Positions 43,168-52,114 of a stretch of DNA of 64,000 nt are shown here, one piece after another. The stretch's first letter is position 1; each line of letters begins with the position of its first letter. The DNA is from Rossellomorea sp. y25 (lineage in GTDB: Bacteria; Bacillota; Bacilli; Bacillales; Bacillaceae_B), in contig NZ_CP145886.1 of the NCBI RefSeq assembly GCF_038049935.1, forward strand, positions 3,480,501 to 3,544,500, in the 5' to 3' direction. Below the pieces are notes generated by a model, which was given only the letters and a program-made list of their open reading frames with translations, was not told where the DNA came from and did not search any database. Made by a program: the position numbers and the translations under genes.

Positions 43168-46100
43168 CTATTTCAATTCATAAGCCTTGATGATCTCTTG
43201 TTTAACCGAGTTACCGGCATCATCCCACGCGCTTGCACGCAGAGAAACAGAGCCATCCGGATCATTCGGGTGCTTGACTTTAGCTTTCCATTGGGCACCT
43301 TCTACAGAGAGGTCCACGTCTTTCCATGTTTGTCCCTCATTAAAAGAAACTTCCAGAGTTGCCCCCTCGATATTGCCTATCCCCACTGCATCTTCAATAT
43401 GCTCTGCCGATAAGACCATTTCTATTGATCTGTTCGCTTCGACACGATTGGCGATGTCTGTCTTTATGTCATATCCAAGCTCTATAAGTGGTACAGTCGA
43501 TTTGCCGGGTCCTTGGTACTCTGACCAGAACGTCCACTCGGTTTGGGCTTTTATTGACGTGCTCCACAGTTCCGGATCACGTACATTCTCAGAAATGAGA
43601 CGGTACTTCGTTCGTTCAGTCGGATGGTTATGCATCCAAGAGAGCAATGCCTGCCCGTATTGTTCCTTAACCAACTTATCTTCCTGATAGAGCGTCAGTT
43701 TGGTATCCTTCATCGTATCCGATTCCATGAAGCCTGAATGCCCCGGTCCTGAATCTCCCCAGCCGGGAATATTCAAGTAGAAGATATTCCCCTGACGATA
43801 AGGATAGAAGATGCCCGGTCCAAATGCCGGACGGACTACCGAGCCAAACCAGTTATGTTCTAAGCGGTCGCCTGCATCGTAGTCCATCTGCTTGTCCCTC
43901 ACCTCCCAATAGGAATCACCATTGTACATGCCTGTCTTTTGATACCACGTGCTTCCTTCAGTTGTAGAAACCCATTCTTCCCTGTCGTGAGGGAGTTTCA
44001 CGGCAGCCCTTCCGAGTACGCGGTCAACCTTACGCACCGGACGGAAATCAAAACGGTGCTCCTCGCCCCATACTTCCCGGTCTGCATGATAATGAGTCTC
44101 CACTTTGGCCATTTCATCAGGTGTAGGTGCATATACCAACGTTTCATCCGGTATGGAATCGGTGTAGACTGAAATCAAATCGTATGAATAGGGAGATATC
44201 GGTGAACCTTCTAACGGAAGGACCAGGTTCCCTTTTTTCGCTGCTTCGATCAACTCTTCTCCATCCACACTTGTGACGGATGTAACGGCAAGCGGGATGT
44301 GCTCTTTGGATTCCTTCGTATCTAAATACATCTCTATCAACTCTTTAGGCGTATCATTCACCACGATGAGTAGTTTCGCCCCCGCTGCAATCGCTGCTTT
44401 AGCCCTTTCGAAAGGAGTGACGTCATCACTTCGCTCAATAACCACGGCTTTCCCACCAGCGTCGACTCCTTCGTAATCAGAAGCTGCCCCTTTTCCTGCA
44501 TATACCACTTTCAGGTTGTGTTTGCCTTCCAGATGGATTACCCCTGCTTGAGGCAGATCTTCCAGTATACGGCCACGGAAGTTCATATCCAGAGTTGGTT
44601 TGAATAAACGCCAACGTGTGGAATACTCAAATGTGCCTTCCTTCACCCCTTCGATTGGAACGGCATATATTTTATCGTCCGTCACAGGGAGTGTCCATTG
44701 TTCTCCGACAATCCCTTTTTCAAACTGACGGATGTAGTCCATTCTCTTATAGATTTCTTCAGCTTTTTTAGGTGTTTTAACGATTACCTCATTCGCTTCC
44801 CGGGCATCCAGTTCAACAATCGAGTCTTGTTCCAACTCTAATTCCGGATTTCCTACAAATGCAACACCTGAGTGATCCGTTTCTACATCTACATCCATCA
44901 TCGATGTGACGGAATAGGTATCCGGCGGAAGACGAAGTTCTTTTTCACCATCTACTCTGACAAAGTTGATTCCCAGGGTCGGCGAATATACCGTGACATA
45001 AGCCAGATTCGGTGAACCATCCCGATCGATCGCCCGGATCTTCATCGAATAAAGTTCCCTTTCTTTCACTAAACTCATGGAGGTATGGACAACAGATGAA
45101 CCCTCGGATTCTGCATTGATATGACCTTGTAGGGTAGCCCCTGCTGCAGCCAGGTCCACGTCAGCTGTCACACTAATTGAAGCTGTTCCGTTAGCCGGGA
45201 CAGTCACCTGACCCTGAGATAGCTGGATCAACCCATCAGGTGCAGCGTTGCCCTCTTTATCCCTGAAATCAGTGGTAAGATCTAATGTGATCGGTTCATC
45301 TCCATCATTCGTATACGTAACGATCCGTTCGACGCTTTCTTCCTCTTCGTGAGGCCAATCGAAGAATCCGAAGTGGATAGAACCTGTCGCACGGACTCCT
45401 CCTAATGAAGCCGGTATGTCGAGACGCCCCGTCCCTATCTCATAAGGCAGATAATTCAATTTCTTGGTTGTGCTCATAAGCGCTTCTTTTATGTCTTCCC
45501 CTGTCCAGTCAGGGTGCTTCTGCTTAAGAATGGCCGCTGCTCCGGCTACGTGAGGGGTTGCCATGGAAGTTCCGTTCTTCGTTGAATAGTAGCCTTGGCC
45601 ACTTGAATAATGGGATCGCGCCGCAATAATCCCTACACCTGGAGCGGATAAATCTGGTTTTAACCCCTGATCTCCAATACGTGGCCCTTTTGAAGAAAAA
45701 CTGGCAAGTCGATCTGTTTTGGATACTGCCCCGATCGTAAGCGCTTTATCGGCTGCCCCCGGAGATCCGATAGTGGCCGCACCTCCTGTATTGCCTGCCG
45801 CAACTACGAATAAAGTACCGGTTGCTTCTGTGATTTCGTTCAATGCTTGGGCCATTGGGTCCTTTCCATCACTTGGTTCATTACTTCCCAAACTCATATT
45901 GACAACATCTGCGTTTTCAGCTGCCCATTCCATTCCGTCAATGATCCAGGAGTTCAGTCCGGAGCCACTGTTACTCAACACTTTCCCCACGATCAGATCA
46001 GCTCCCGGGGCGACACCTTTCTTTTTACCATCGGAAGCTGCCCCTGTTCCCAATACAATTGAAGCGACATGTGTACCATGGGAATGATAATCAAGGATAT

Positions 46101-46959
46101 CCTCTCCCGGAACGAAGCTCTTACTTTCCTTAATCTTTCCGGATACGTCCGGATGCTCGGGGTCGATTCCCGTATCAAGAACGGCGACGGTGGTCCCTGT
46201 CCCATCAAGCCCAAGATCCCATGCAATCGGAGCGCCGACCTGTGGAACGCTTTGCTCAAGTGCTGCTTCCACTTTTCCATCCAGCCAGATCTTCTCGATT
46301 CCTTGTTCCAATTCAATTTCTGCATGTGCATTTCCCGTTGCTTCTTCTGGATCCACTTCATCTGTCACCGCGTCCCAGAATTTCTTGGCTTGTGATTTCT
46401 CAGCCGATACAGCGGCACCCCGGATACTTTCCAGAACGCGCGTCCGTTTAGAGCCTTCAGGTGCCTTAGGTGTGCTTGTACTTGTAATGGCACGAACTTT
46501 GGACTCTTTATACTGAACGATCATCGGAACGGTTGCTTCGTTCCCGTCGGTATACCCGTTTTTCACCAGTTCCGTGATGTTGAACAGGTCCTGATCGAGC
46601 TTATCAGCTGCAACAAAAGGCATAGCCTCTTCCGGGATGACGAATGTTTCATCATCTACCGTGATGATGCGTGCCTTGTCTTCGATCCCGTTAGCGGGTT
46701 TGACTTCAATCACACTTTTCCCTTCCCCTATTTCCGTTACCGTCACGACATCGCCGGTAATAAGTGTAATCTGATGCGTCCCCTGTACAGAAGATACAAC
46801 GTTGTCCCCTTCACCTTTCATAAGTGCGCTCAATGCTTCTTCTTGTCCATTTAACACATTTTCCGGTATCTCCGCACATACATCACCGAAAGCCGGGGAG
46901 ACAAGCATCGCAGCTGATAGAGCTATCGCTACCGATTTTGGAATTCTTCTTTTCTTCAT
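43168..46959 (-). CDS. secreted subtilisin-like (S8) protease, large, copy 2
   Basis: 1263 residues with the same domain plan as copy 1: signal peptide (SVAIALSAAMLVSPAFG), propeptide, catalytic Asp262 (VAVLDTGID), His294 (HSHGTHVAS), Asn390 (AAGN), Ser465 (NGTSMATPHVAG), protease-associated-like region (GKAVVIERSDDVTPFERAKA) and C-terminal beta domains. All catalytic residues are kept, so both copies are likely active. An extra Cys at 28 in the signal region (GDVCAE) is unlike a standard lipobox. AGGAGG before the ATG. Followed by its own terminator; the tandem arrangement is head-to-tail. Confidence 0.93.
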   Translation of the reverse strand: MKKRRIPKSVAIALSAAMLVSPAFGDVCAEIPENVLNGQEEALSALMKGEGDNVVSSVQGTHQITLITGDVVTVTEIGEGKSVIEVKPANGIEDKARIITVDDETFVIPEEAMPFVAADKLDQDLFNITELVKNGYTDGNEATVPMIVQYKESKVRAITSTSTPKAPEGSKRTRVLESIRGAAVSAEKSQAKKFWDAVTDEVDPEEATGNAHAEIELEQGIEKIWLDGKVEAALEQSVPQVGAPIAWDLGLDGTGTTVAVLDTGIDPEHPDVSGKIKESKSFVPGEDILDYHSHGTHVASIVLGTGAASDGKKKGVAPGADLIVGKVLSNSGSGLNSWIIDGMEWAAENADVVNMSLGSNEPSDGKDPMAQALNEITEATGTLFVVAAGNTGGAATIGSPGAADKALTIGAVSKTDRLASFSSKGPRIGDQGLKPDLSAPGVGIIAARSHYSSGQGYYSTKNGTSMATPHVAGAAAILKQKHPDWTGEDIKEALMSTTKKLNYLPYEIGTGRLDIPASLGGVRATGSIHFGFFDWPHEEEESVERIVTYTNDGDEPITLDLTTDFRDKEGNAAPDGLIQLSQGQVTVPANGTASISVTADVDLAAAGATLQGHINAESEGSSVVHTSMSLVKERELYSMKIRAIDRDGSPNLAYVTVYSPTLGINFVRVDGEKELRLPPDTYSVTSMMDVDVETDHSGVAFVGNPELELEQDSIVELDAREANEVIVKTPKKAEEIYKRMDYIRQFEKGIVGEQWTLPVTDDKIYAVPIEGVKEGTFEYSTRWRLFKPTLDMNFRGRILEDLPQAGVIHLEGKHNLKVVYAGKGAASDYEGVDAGGKAVVIERSDDVTPFERAKAAIAAGAKLLIVVNDTPKELIEMYLDTKESKEHIPLAVTSVTSVDGEELIEAAKKGNLVLPLEGSPISPYSYDLISVYTDSIPDETLVYAPTPDEMAKVETHYHADREVWGEEHRFDFRPVRKVDRVLGRAAVKLPHDREEWVSTTEGSTWYQKTGMYNGDSYWEVRDKQMDYDAGDRLEHNWFGSVVRPAFGPGIFYPYRQGNIFYLNIPGWGDSGPGHSGFMESDTMKDTKLTLYQEDKLVKEQYGQALLSWMHNHPTERTKYRLISENVRDPELWSTSIKAQTEWTFWSEYQGPGKSTVPLIELGYDIKTDIANRVEANRSIEMVLSAEHIEDAVGIGNIEGATLEVSFNEGQTWKDVDLSVEGAQWKAKVKHPNDPDGSVSLRASAWDDAGNSVKQEIIKAYELK

Positions 46960-47025
46960 CTCATTTCCTCCTGTAATGATAGATTACTAGATTCAATGCG
47001 CTCACCGGATGTATACGTTACGTTT

Positions 47026-47065
47026 ATTGTAGGCAGTGCGCTGACAATTGCCTATCGGGGTTTTT
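47026..47065 (-). promoter_or_regulatory. shared box plus -10 upstream of subtilase copy 2
   Basis: AAAAACCCCGATAGGCAATT (47045-47065 with one further base) and TACAAT (47026-47031), 20 bases between ATAG and the -10. The -35 position reads TAGGCA, a poor match. Same layout as at 42846-42885. Confidence 0.65.
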
Positions 47066-47199
47066 CTTGTACTTTTTTCCCGTTTACCGGCTCAAATTCT
47101 TACGTCAATCACTTAAGAAGGAAGAAATTTTGGGACTATTTGATTAACATCGTGATTCTAAATTGGGTTTTTTTATCAAAATGAATGGCTCACTGAAGT

Positions 47200-47233
47200 A
47201 AAAAACCTCCCATCACTATGAGGGGAGGAACTC
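47200..47233 (-). terminator. terminator of the regulator gene
   Basis: CCTCCCC, loop TCATAGTGAT, GGGAGG and TTTTTT on the minus strand, directly after the regulator stop. Confidence 0.8.
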
Positions 47234-48478
47234 TTAAGCAAACACATCATACTGCTTTACAGGTTCTATGTACGACCGTGAAAAGGAATTGGCTTTTTCT
47301 ATTTGACCTGTCTTCATAAAGTGATGGTAGAGCTGAATGTGGTAATACTCTTTAAGACGATGCATTCCATTGGTTGAGAAATAGGGATAGGCATAGTTTT
47401 CCAAATAGCCATAGTAATCGTCAGGTTGATCTAAAATCCTGAATCTATGAAGCTTGAATAAGTGCACATGCCGTTCATCCTGAAGTTCTTCAGCCAACCC
47501 CAATCCTGCCTCCACCTGTTCCAGCAGGATTCTCACAGATTTCTTTCCTGACTTGGATGCGGCATGGACATAGCCTTCCAATGACTCAAGATAGACGGAG
47601 CTCTGAGGATCTTTCAATCTCATGGACCGTTTATATAATTCCATTGCCTCCCCATAACGATGATGTGCAAGCTGATGATAGGCATAGTTATGGAGGATGA
47701 AGGAATGTTGATCATGCAGTCCTAACGTTTCTGTCATTTCAAGCATGGATCGATATACCTCTCCCTTATCCTCATTCAAATGATCATACTCCAATAATAC
47801 CAGAATGAGCATTTTTGCATCGATGATCCGCACGAAATTATTCGTTTTCATAAAATATTCGAGACTCCTGCTTGCGTATTTATAGGCATAAATATGCTGC
47901 CTAAGAAAATGATGATTAAGGGCCAGGTGATAATAATATTCATGGTAAGGATAAGAGGACTCATCAATTTGTCTAAGAAGCACCATGGCAAGTTGATAAT
48001 CCCTTTTGAATTGCATCAAGTAGATCGCCTTACTATGGAGCAGTAAATTAGCATCAAGGGAAGACAAATTCATTTCCTTCTCCATCTCCCTTAACATCAA
48101 GGGGACATCAGAAAAATGACCGATGAGCATGCTGTACCGTATATGTATAAGCTTGAAGGATTGTTGAAAGTCAGAGAGTTCCAACAACTCGATTTCCTCC
48201 AACTGCAGCTTAATGCGCTCAGCCTTTTTTTTCTGCCTCATTATAATGGCATTCATCCAATCATGGAGCATTGATTTAATAGAATAATAAGTCTCTATTT
48301 CTTTCTTTAGATCCACCTGTAACCGGTTTGCTAATAGGTTCAGGACTTCAATCGAATACTCTGTCAATCCTCTCTCAATCTTACTGACATGAGTACTTGA
48401 ACAAATCCCAATACCAAGATCACGCTGGGTCATTTGTCTCTTTTCACGGTAGAAGCTGATGATTTTGCCTTCAATCAT
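47234..48478 (-). CDS. PlcR/NprR-like (RNPP-type) HTH-TPR regulator
   Basis: 414 residues. Residues 3-60 are an XRE helix-turn-helix (MTQRDLGIGICSSTHVSKIE plus RGLTEYSIEVLNLLANRL); the remaining 350 residues are TPR-like helical repeats (YHEYYYHLALNHHFLRQHIY, ILHNYAYHQLAHHRYGEAME). This is the plan of NprR and PlcR, which bind a secreted, re-imported peptide. NprR lies beside and activates the protease gene nprA; here the neighbours are two protease genes. No pheromone precursor gene was found downstream (46960-47233) or upstream (48479-48807). The same box as on the protease promoters lies upstream of its own start. Confidence 0.82.
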   Translation of the reverse strand: MIEGKIISFYREKRQMTQRDLGIGICSSTHVSKIERGLTEYSIEVLNLLANRLQVDLKKEIETYYSIKSMLHDWMNAIIMRQKKKAERIKLQLEEIELLELSDFQQSFKLIHIRYSMLIGHFSDVPLMLREMEKEMNLSSLDANLLLHSKAIYLMQFKRDYQLAMVLLRQIDESSYPYHEYYYHLALNHHFLRQHIYAYKYASRSLEYFMKTNNFVRIIDAKMLILVLLEYDHLNEDKGEVYRSMLEMTETLGLHDQHSFILHNYAYHQLAHHRYGEAMELYKRSMRLKDPQSSVYLESLEGYVHAASKSGKKSVRILLEQVEAGLGLAEELQDERHVHLFKLHRFRILDQPDDYYGYLENYAYPYFSTNGMHRLKEYYHIQLYHHFMKTGQIEKANSFSRSYIEPVKQYDVFA

Positions 48479-48539
48479 TGTGCTGGCACTCCTTTAGGTC
48501 ACGTATATTGAATTTAGTTCAAGAGATTCTATAGAAAAA

Positions 48540-48580
48540 AGTTTATAACTTGTTTTTCCAATTTGCTATAGGGGTTTTTA
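48540..48580 (-). promoter_or_regulatory. shared box upstream of the regulator gene
   Basis: TAAAAACCCCTATAGCAAAT (48561-48580) with a TAAACT hexamer (48540-48545) again 20 bases from ATAG; a better -10, TATAAA, is 2 bases nearer. The box suggests autoregulation. 48581-48690 shows nothing else. Confidence 0.6.
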
Positions 48581-48693
48581 ATGGGACTAAAGGAGTGGTT
48601 GCATTTAAAACAGCACTATTTGGGGGGAGTCTTCGTCTTGCACTCCAGCCAACCTCTTAAACAGCTGGAATTACTTGTCCCGAAAATAAATAT

Positions 48694-48741
48694 AAAACCC
48701 GAACAAACCTGGCTACTTTTAAACAGATTTGTTCGGGTTTT
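48694..48741 (-). terminator. terminator of the maltodextrin operon
   Basis: AAAACCCGAACAAA and TTTGTTCGGGTTTT are a perfect 14-bp inverted repeat around a 20-base loop, 66 bases past the acetyltransferase stop. It may serve both directions. Confidence 0.8.
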
Positions 48742-48807
48742 CCTTAGACCAAAACACTCTGGTCCCAGCCTTTTTCCGATTTACTATGGTGTTTCTTTAT
48801 TCATTTT

Positions 48808-49386
48808 CTAAATATCCCTTACGACTCTGCAAGGATTTCCCACTGCTAGACTGTTTTCAGGTATTGATTTCGTCACAACACTTCCGGCTCCGATAACTGC
48901 ATTGTTTCCTATTGTGACTCCTGGCAAAATGACTGAATTACCGCCTATCCACACGTTATCTCCAATAGAGATTGGCTTAGTCAATGTGCGGTAAGGGGCT
49001 TCATCCGGACCATGATGGAGATTGATTCTTTCAGATGCCCGGAGAGGATGAGTGGCCGAATAAATCTGGACATTCGGTGCAATTAGAACGTTCTCCCCTA
49101 TCGTCACTTTATTTGTATCCAAAATAGTACAGTTAAAATTGATAAACGTGTTTTTTCCAATTGAAATGTTTTGTCCATAATCACAGTAGAACGGCTTTTC
49201 CACCCACACATTTTCTCCCATTGCTTCAAGAAGCCCGGCCAGAATCTCCTGTTTTCTTTCTGCCTGGTCTGGAGGGGAGAAGTTGAATTGATCCATCAGA
49301 ACCCTTGCTTTCCTGGCCATTTCCATCAACTCGGGATCTCTTGCATTATAGTACTCTCCATTTAACATTTTTTCTTTTTCAGTCAT
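48808..49386 (-). CDS. maltose/galactoside O-acetyltransferase (LacA/Maa type)
   Basis: 192 residues of hexapeptide repeats (left-handed beta-helix): ISIGKNTFINFNCTILDTNK, VTIGENVLIAPNVQIYSATH, ISIGDNVWIGGNSVILPGVT, IGNNAVIGAGSVVTKSIPEN. The catalytic His is in ATHPL. Such enzymes acetylate maltose, glucose or galactosides with acetyl-CoA, perhaps to remove non-usable sugars. The start overlaps the glycosidase stop by one base, so it is the last gene of the maltodextrin set. Confidence 0.88.
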   Translation of the reverse strand: MTEKEKMLNGEYYNARDPELMEMARKARVLMDQFNFSPPDQAERKQEILAGLLEAMGENVWVEKPFYCDYGQNISIGKNTFINFNCTILDTNKVTIGENVLIAPNVQIYSATHPLRASERINLHHGPDEAPYRTLTKPISIGDNVWIGGNSVILPGVTIGNNAVIGAGSVVTKSIPENSLAVGNPCRVVRDI

Positions 49387-51179
49387 CAGTTATTTCTCCT
49401 TTTACTGTCATCTACGATTCTCAAAATTTTAATACTGAAAGCCTCCACCTCCATCTTGGACGCCACTGTTAATGGATTTTCTCCAGTCAGTAAATCCTCC
49501 ACTGTTTTTCCAATCAGGTCATCAGGCATTGTGAGGGACTTGCTACTGTCTGAACGGCTGAGAAAACATAAGACAGTCTCATCCCCACAGCTTCGCTTGT
49601 AGCCAATCACGTCCTCCTCAATAGGGCTTTGAATGAATTCTATACTTGCTTCACTGCTTAATGCCCGGTGCTTTTTCCTTAAATCAATAAGCTCGGTGAT
49701 AAAGGTAAGCAGCTCCCGGTCCTGCTTTTCTGTATCCCATTCCATACACTTTCTGCACCCCGGATCCATCGCTCCAGTCATACCGATTTCATCACCGTAA
49801 TAAAAACACGGAGTACCAGGAGAAGTGAGCAAGAAGGTAAACAATGCCCTAACCTTTCTCGAATCGTTGCCACATAAAGTGGCAATTCGCGGGGTATCAT
49901 GACTTCCAAGCAGATTGAAAGAAGCATCCATGACAGGTTTCGGATACATCAAATAAGCATCCGTTGTCTGATTGGCAAATTGAATGGCTGTGATGGAACC
50001 TTTCGCAAAGAAGTCTAATGCCGGAGACGTATATGGATAATTCATGACGGCATCGAATTGATCTCCCTGAAGCCACGGTAAGGCATCGTGCCAGATCTCC
50101 CCAAGGATATAAAGATCCGGTTTGACCTTTTTGACCTCTTTCCTGAATCCCCTCCAAAAATCATGGGAAACCTCATTCGCAACATCCAGCCTCCAGCCGT
50201 CAATGTCAAACTCTTTCACCCAGTATCTCCCGACTTCCAGCAGGTAACTGCGCACTTCTTCATTCGCCGTATTTAACTTTGGCATTGTATGGGTGTATCC
50301 AAACGTCATATATGTCGGGACCGGTGTTGTCTGTAGCGGGAAATCGTCAATATGGAACCAGTCCTTGAACCGGGAATTCTCACCGTTTTCTAAAACATCC
50401 TGAAAGGGAGGAAAAGTGAAGCCGCAGTGATTAAACACCGCGTCCAGCATAACCTTGATTCCTCGCTTATGACACTCATTCACCAATCGCTTAAATGTCT
50501 CTTTATCACCGAACTGGGGATCAATCGTTAAGTAATCCTCCGTATCGTATTTATGATTGGAAGGAGCTTTGAAGATGGGGGTGAAATAGATGCCTGTGAT
50601 ACCGAGCTCATCCAAATAGTCGAGATGATTGATGACTCCCTGGAAATCCCCGCCGAAGAAAGTGTGTTCACTTGGTTCCTCACTTCCCCAAGGGAGTGTT
50701 CCCTGAATATCATTCCCTTTGTCTCCATTGGCAAATCTCTCCGGAAAAATCTGATACCATATTGTATCTTTCACCCAATCTGGGGCGGCAAATACGTCTT
50801 CTTCCAATAAATAAGGATACAGGAAGAACGAAGAAATGGCTTCGTCCAGTGATGGATAGAAGCCCTTCTCAGTGAAATAAAGCACTTCCTTTGAATCCCG
50901 AAGCTCGAAGGAATATTTCACCCTTTTGTCCCGGGGCCTGATACTCACTGTCCAATAATCATATAATTCTGTCGAGCCGCACTTATTCATTTCTTCGATC
51001 TGTTTAGGAATCCAGCTCCACACGTGATCGACAACTTCACCACGGAAAGGATCATCCCATATCAAGTAAACGGAATCTACATCGTTTCTTTTCGTTCGGA
51101 TCCTGAATTGAAGAGTGTCGTGATCCAACGGATAGGCATAGTTTCCTTTTGGACGGTGGTAAACAGCTTCTCTCAGCAT
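49386..51179 (-). CDS. GH13 neopullulanase/maltogenic-amylase-type glycosidase
   Basis: 597 residues. An N-terminal CBM34-like domain (1-125) is followed by the GH13 barrel: region I DAVFNHCGF, region II GWRLDVANE (nucleophile Asp), region III ILGEIWHDA (acid Glu), region IV LGSHDTPR (Asp); KDTIWYQIFPERFANGD is the usual entrance. This is the GH13_20 group (NplT, BbmA), which cuts maltodextrins, cyclodextrins or pullulan. There is no signal peptide, so it acts on sugars after import by the MdxEFG system upstream. It overlaps the esterase gene by 7 bases. Confidence 0.92.
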   Translation of the reverse strand: MLREAVYHRPKGNYAYPLDHDTLQFRIRTKRNDVDSVYLIWDDPFRGEVVDHVWSWIPKQIEEMNKCGSTELYDYWTVSIRPRDKRVKYSFELRDSKEVLYFTEKGFYPSLDEAISSFFLYPYLLEEDVFAAPDWVKDTIWYQIFPERFANGDKGNDIQGTLPWGSEEPSEHTFFGGDFQGVINHLDYLDELGITGIYFTPIFKAPSNHKYDTEDYLTIDPQFGDKETFKRLVNECHKRGIKVMLDAVFNHCGFTFPPFQDVLENGENSRFKDWFHIDDFPLQTTPVPTYMTFGYTHTMPKLNTANEEVRSYLLEVGRYWVKEFDIDGWRLDVANEVSHDFWRGFRKEVKKVKPDLYILGEIWHDALPWLQGDQFDAVMNYPYTSPALDFFAKGSITAIQFANQTTDAYLMYPKPVMDASFNLLGSHDTPRIATLCGNDSRKVRALFTFLLTSPGTPCFYYGDEIGMTGAMDPGCRKCMEWDTEKQDRELLTFITELIDLRKKHRALSSEASIEFIQSPIEEDVIGYKRSCGDETVLCFLSRSDSSKSLTMPDDLIGKTVEDLLTGENPLTVASKMEVEAFSIKILRIVDDSKRRNN

Positions 51180-52030
51180 CCTACTTCCTCCTTCTTTTCT
51201 AATACATCAATCAGTACAGCCTTTCCTTTTTCTGTTCCAAAGAAATAGAGCAGTGGGGCATGAACCCTTTTCGCCCAGTCATCTTCTGTATGTTTTCCAG
51301 AGTGATCAATCTGAAACAGGAATTCTTTTTCATGCTCGTATCCCAATCGTAGAAGGTGTGCTGCCATATCTTCCACTTGAGCAACTTCAATTAATGGACC
51401 TTCTTCTGCCCCAATATCCATCCAGATTTTCTTTAATGGGACTTTCTCTGAAAATTTATTCACCAGGCTTATCTCTCGTTTCAATTCCTTATGATGATAA
51501 TAGAAATAAGGCGACATGATGCCAACCATACTGAATACTTCCGGGTTACGAAAGCCGATATGATAACTGACCGCTCCTCCCATGGATGAACCCATCAATG
51601 CCGTACATTCAGCGGTTTTCTTGGTCCGGTACGTCTGATCGATAAGAGGTTTGATTTCATGAATCAGGAATGTTTCATACTGATTTCCCTTTGCAGAAAA
51701 AGGCGTGGTTGAGAACGGCACATCTACTTCCCCCTCTCCATGAAAATAAAAGTTGTATTCATTGGAACGTTCAGTCGGGTGATTCTCTATTCCAACAATA
51801 ATGATTTCTTCCATTTCCCCTTGTTTAATTAACTCATCCGCTATCTCATGCATCCTCCAGGATTGTCCATTAAATGCAGTGTGGAAGATATTCTGACCGT
51901 CTTGCATGTACAATACTGGATAATGCTTACTCCCCTCCTTATAACTTGGGGGCAGGTAGATATGGACATTGCGGGTATTGCCTAGATAAACGGATGAAAC
52001 GTTTTCAATTGTTTGAATAGATGAGTTCAT
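51173..52030 (-). CDS. esterase family protein (Fes/BesA-like alpha/beta hydrolase)
   Basis: 285 residues. The nucleophile elbow is MGSSMGGAVS, with the acid/His near KIWMDIGAEEG and IDHSGKHTEDDW. The start YLPPSYKEGSKHYPVLYMQD (G) is the esterase D/enterochelin esterase type. In this operon it might de-acylate sugars rather than siderophores; that is inference. AAAAGGAGA precedes the ATG, and a palindrome like the ROK operator lies 18 bases upstream. Confidence 0.82.
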   Translation of the reverse strand: MNSSIQTIENVSSVYLGNTRNVHIYLPPSYKEGSKHYPVLYMQDGQNIFHTAFNGQSWRMHEIADELIKQGEMEEIIIVGIENHPTERSNEYNFYFHGEGEVDVPFSTTPFSAKGNQYETFLIHEIKPLIDQTYRTKKTAECTALMGSSMGGAVSYHIGFRNPEVFSMVGIMSPYFYYHHKELKREISLVNKFSEKVPLKKIWMDIGAEEGPLIEVAQVEDMAAHLLRLGYEHEKEFLFQIDHSGKHTEDDWAKRVHAPLLYFFGTEKGKAVLIDVLEKKEEVGC

Positions 52031-52047
52031 AATTCGTTCTCCTTTTA

Positions 52048-52064
52048 TTGATTCAATGAATTAA
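52048..52064. promoter_or_regulatory. ROK operator-like palindrome before the esterase gene
   Basis: On the minus strand TTAATTCATTGAATCAA matches 15 of 17 bases with the core TTAATTCATTTAATTAA in front of mdxE (56815-56831). It would let the same repressor control the esterase/glycosidase/acetyltransferase genes. Confidence 0.6.
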
Positions 52065-52076
52065 CTATTAGTGGTA

Positions 52077-52114
52077 AAAAAAGTTGAACACGTGCATGGC
52101 ATGTTCAACTTTTG
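52077..52114 (-). terminator. terminator of the ROK gene
   Basis: AAAAGTTGAACA, 11-base loop, TGTTCAACTTTTTTT. The ROK stop codon TGA lies within the stem. Confidence 0.82.

Noticed and set aside
42866..47065. Sigma-D promoters (TAAA-N15-GCCGATAT) before the subtilase genes
   Set aside because: CCCCGATAG resembles the sigma-D -10, but no TAAA lies at the required 15-base distance in any of the three sites.
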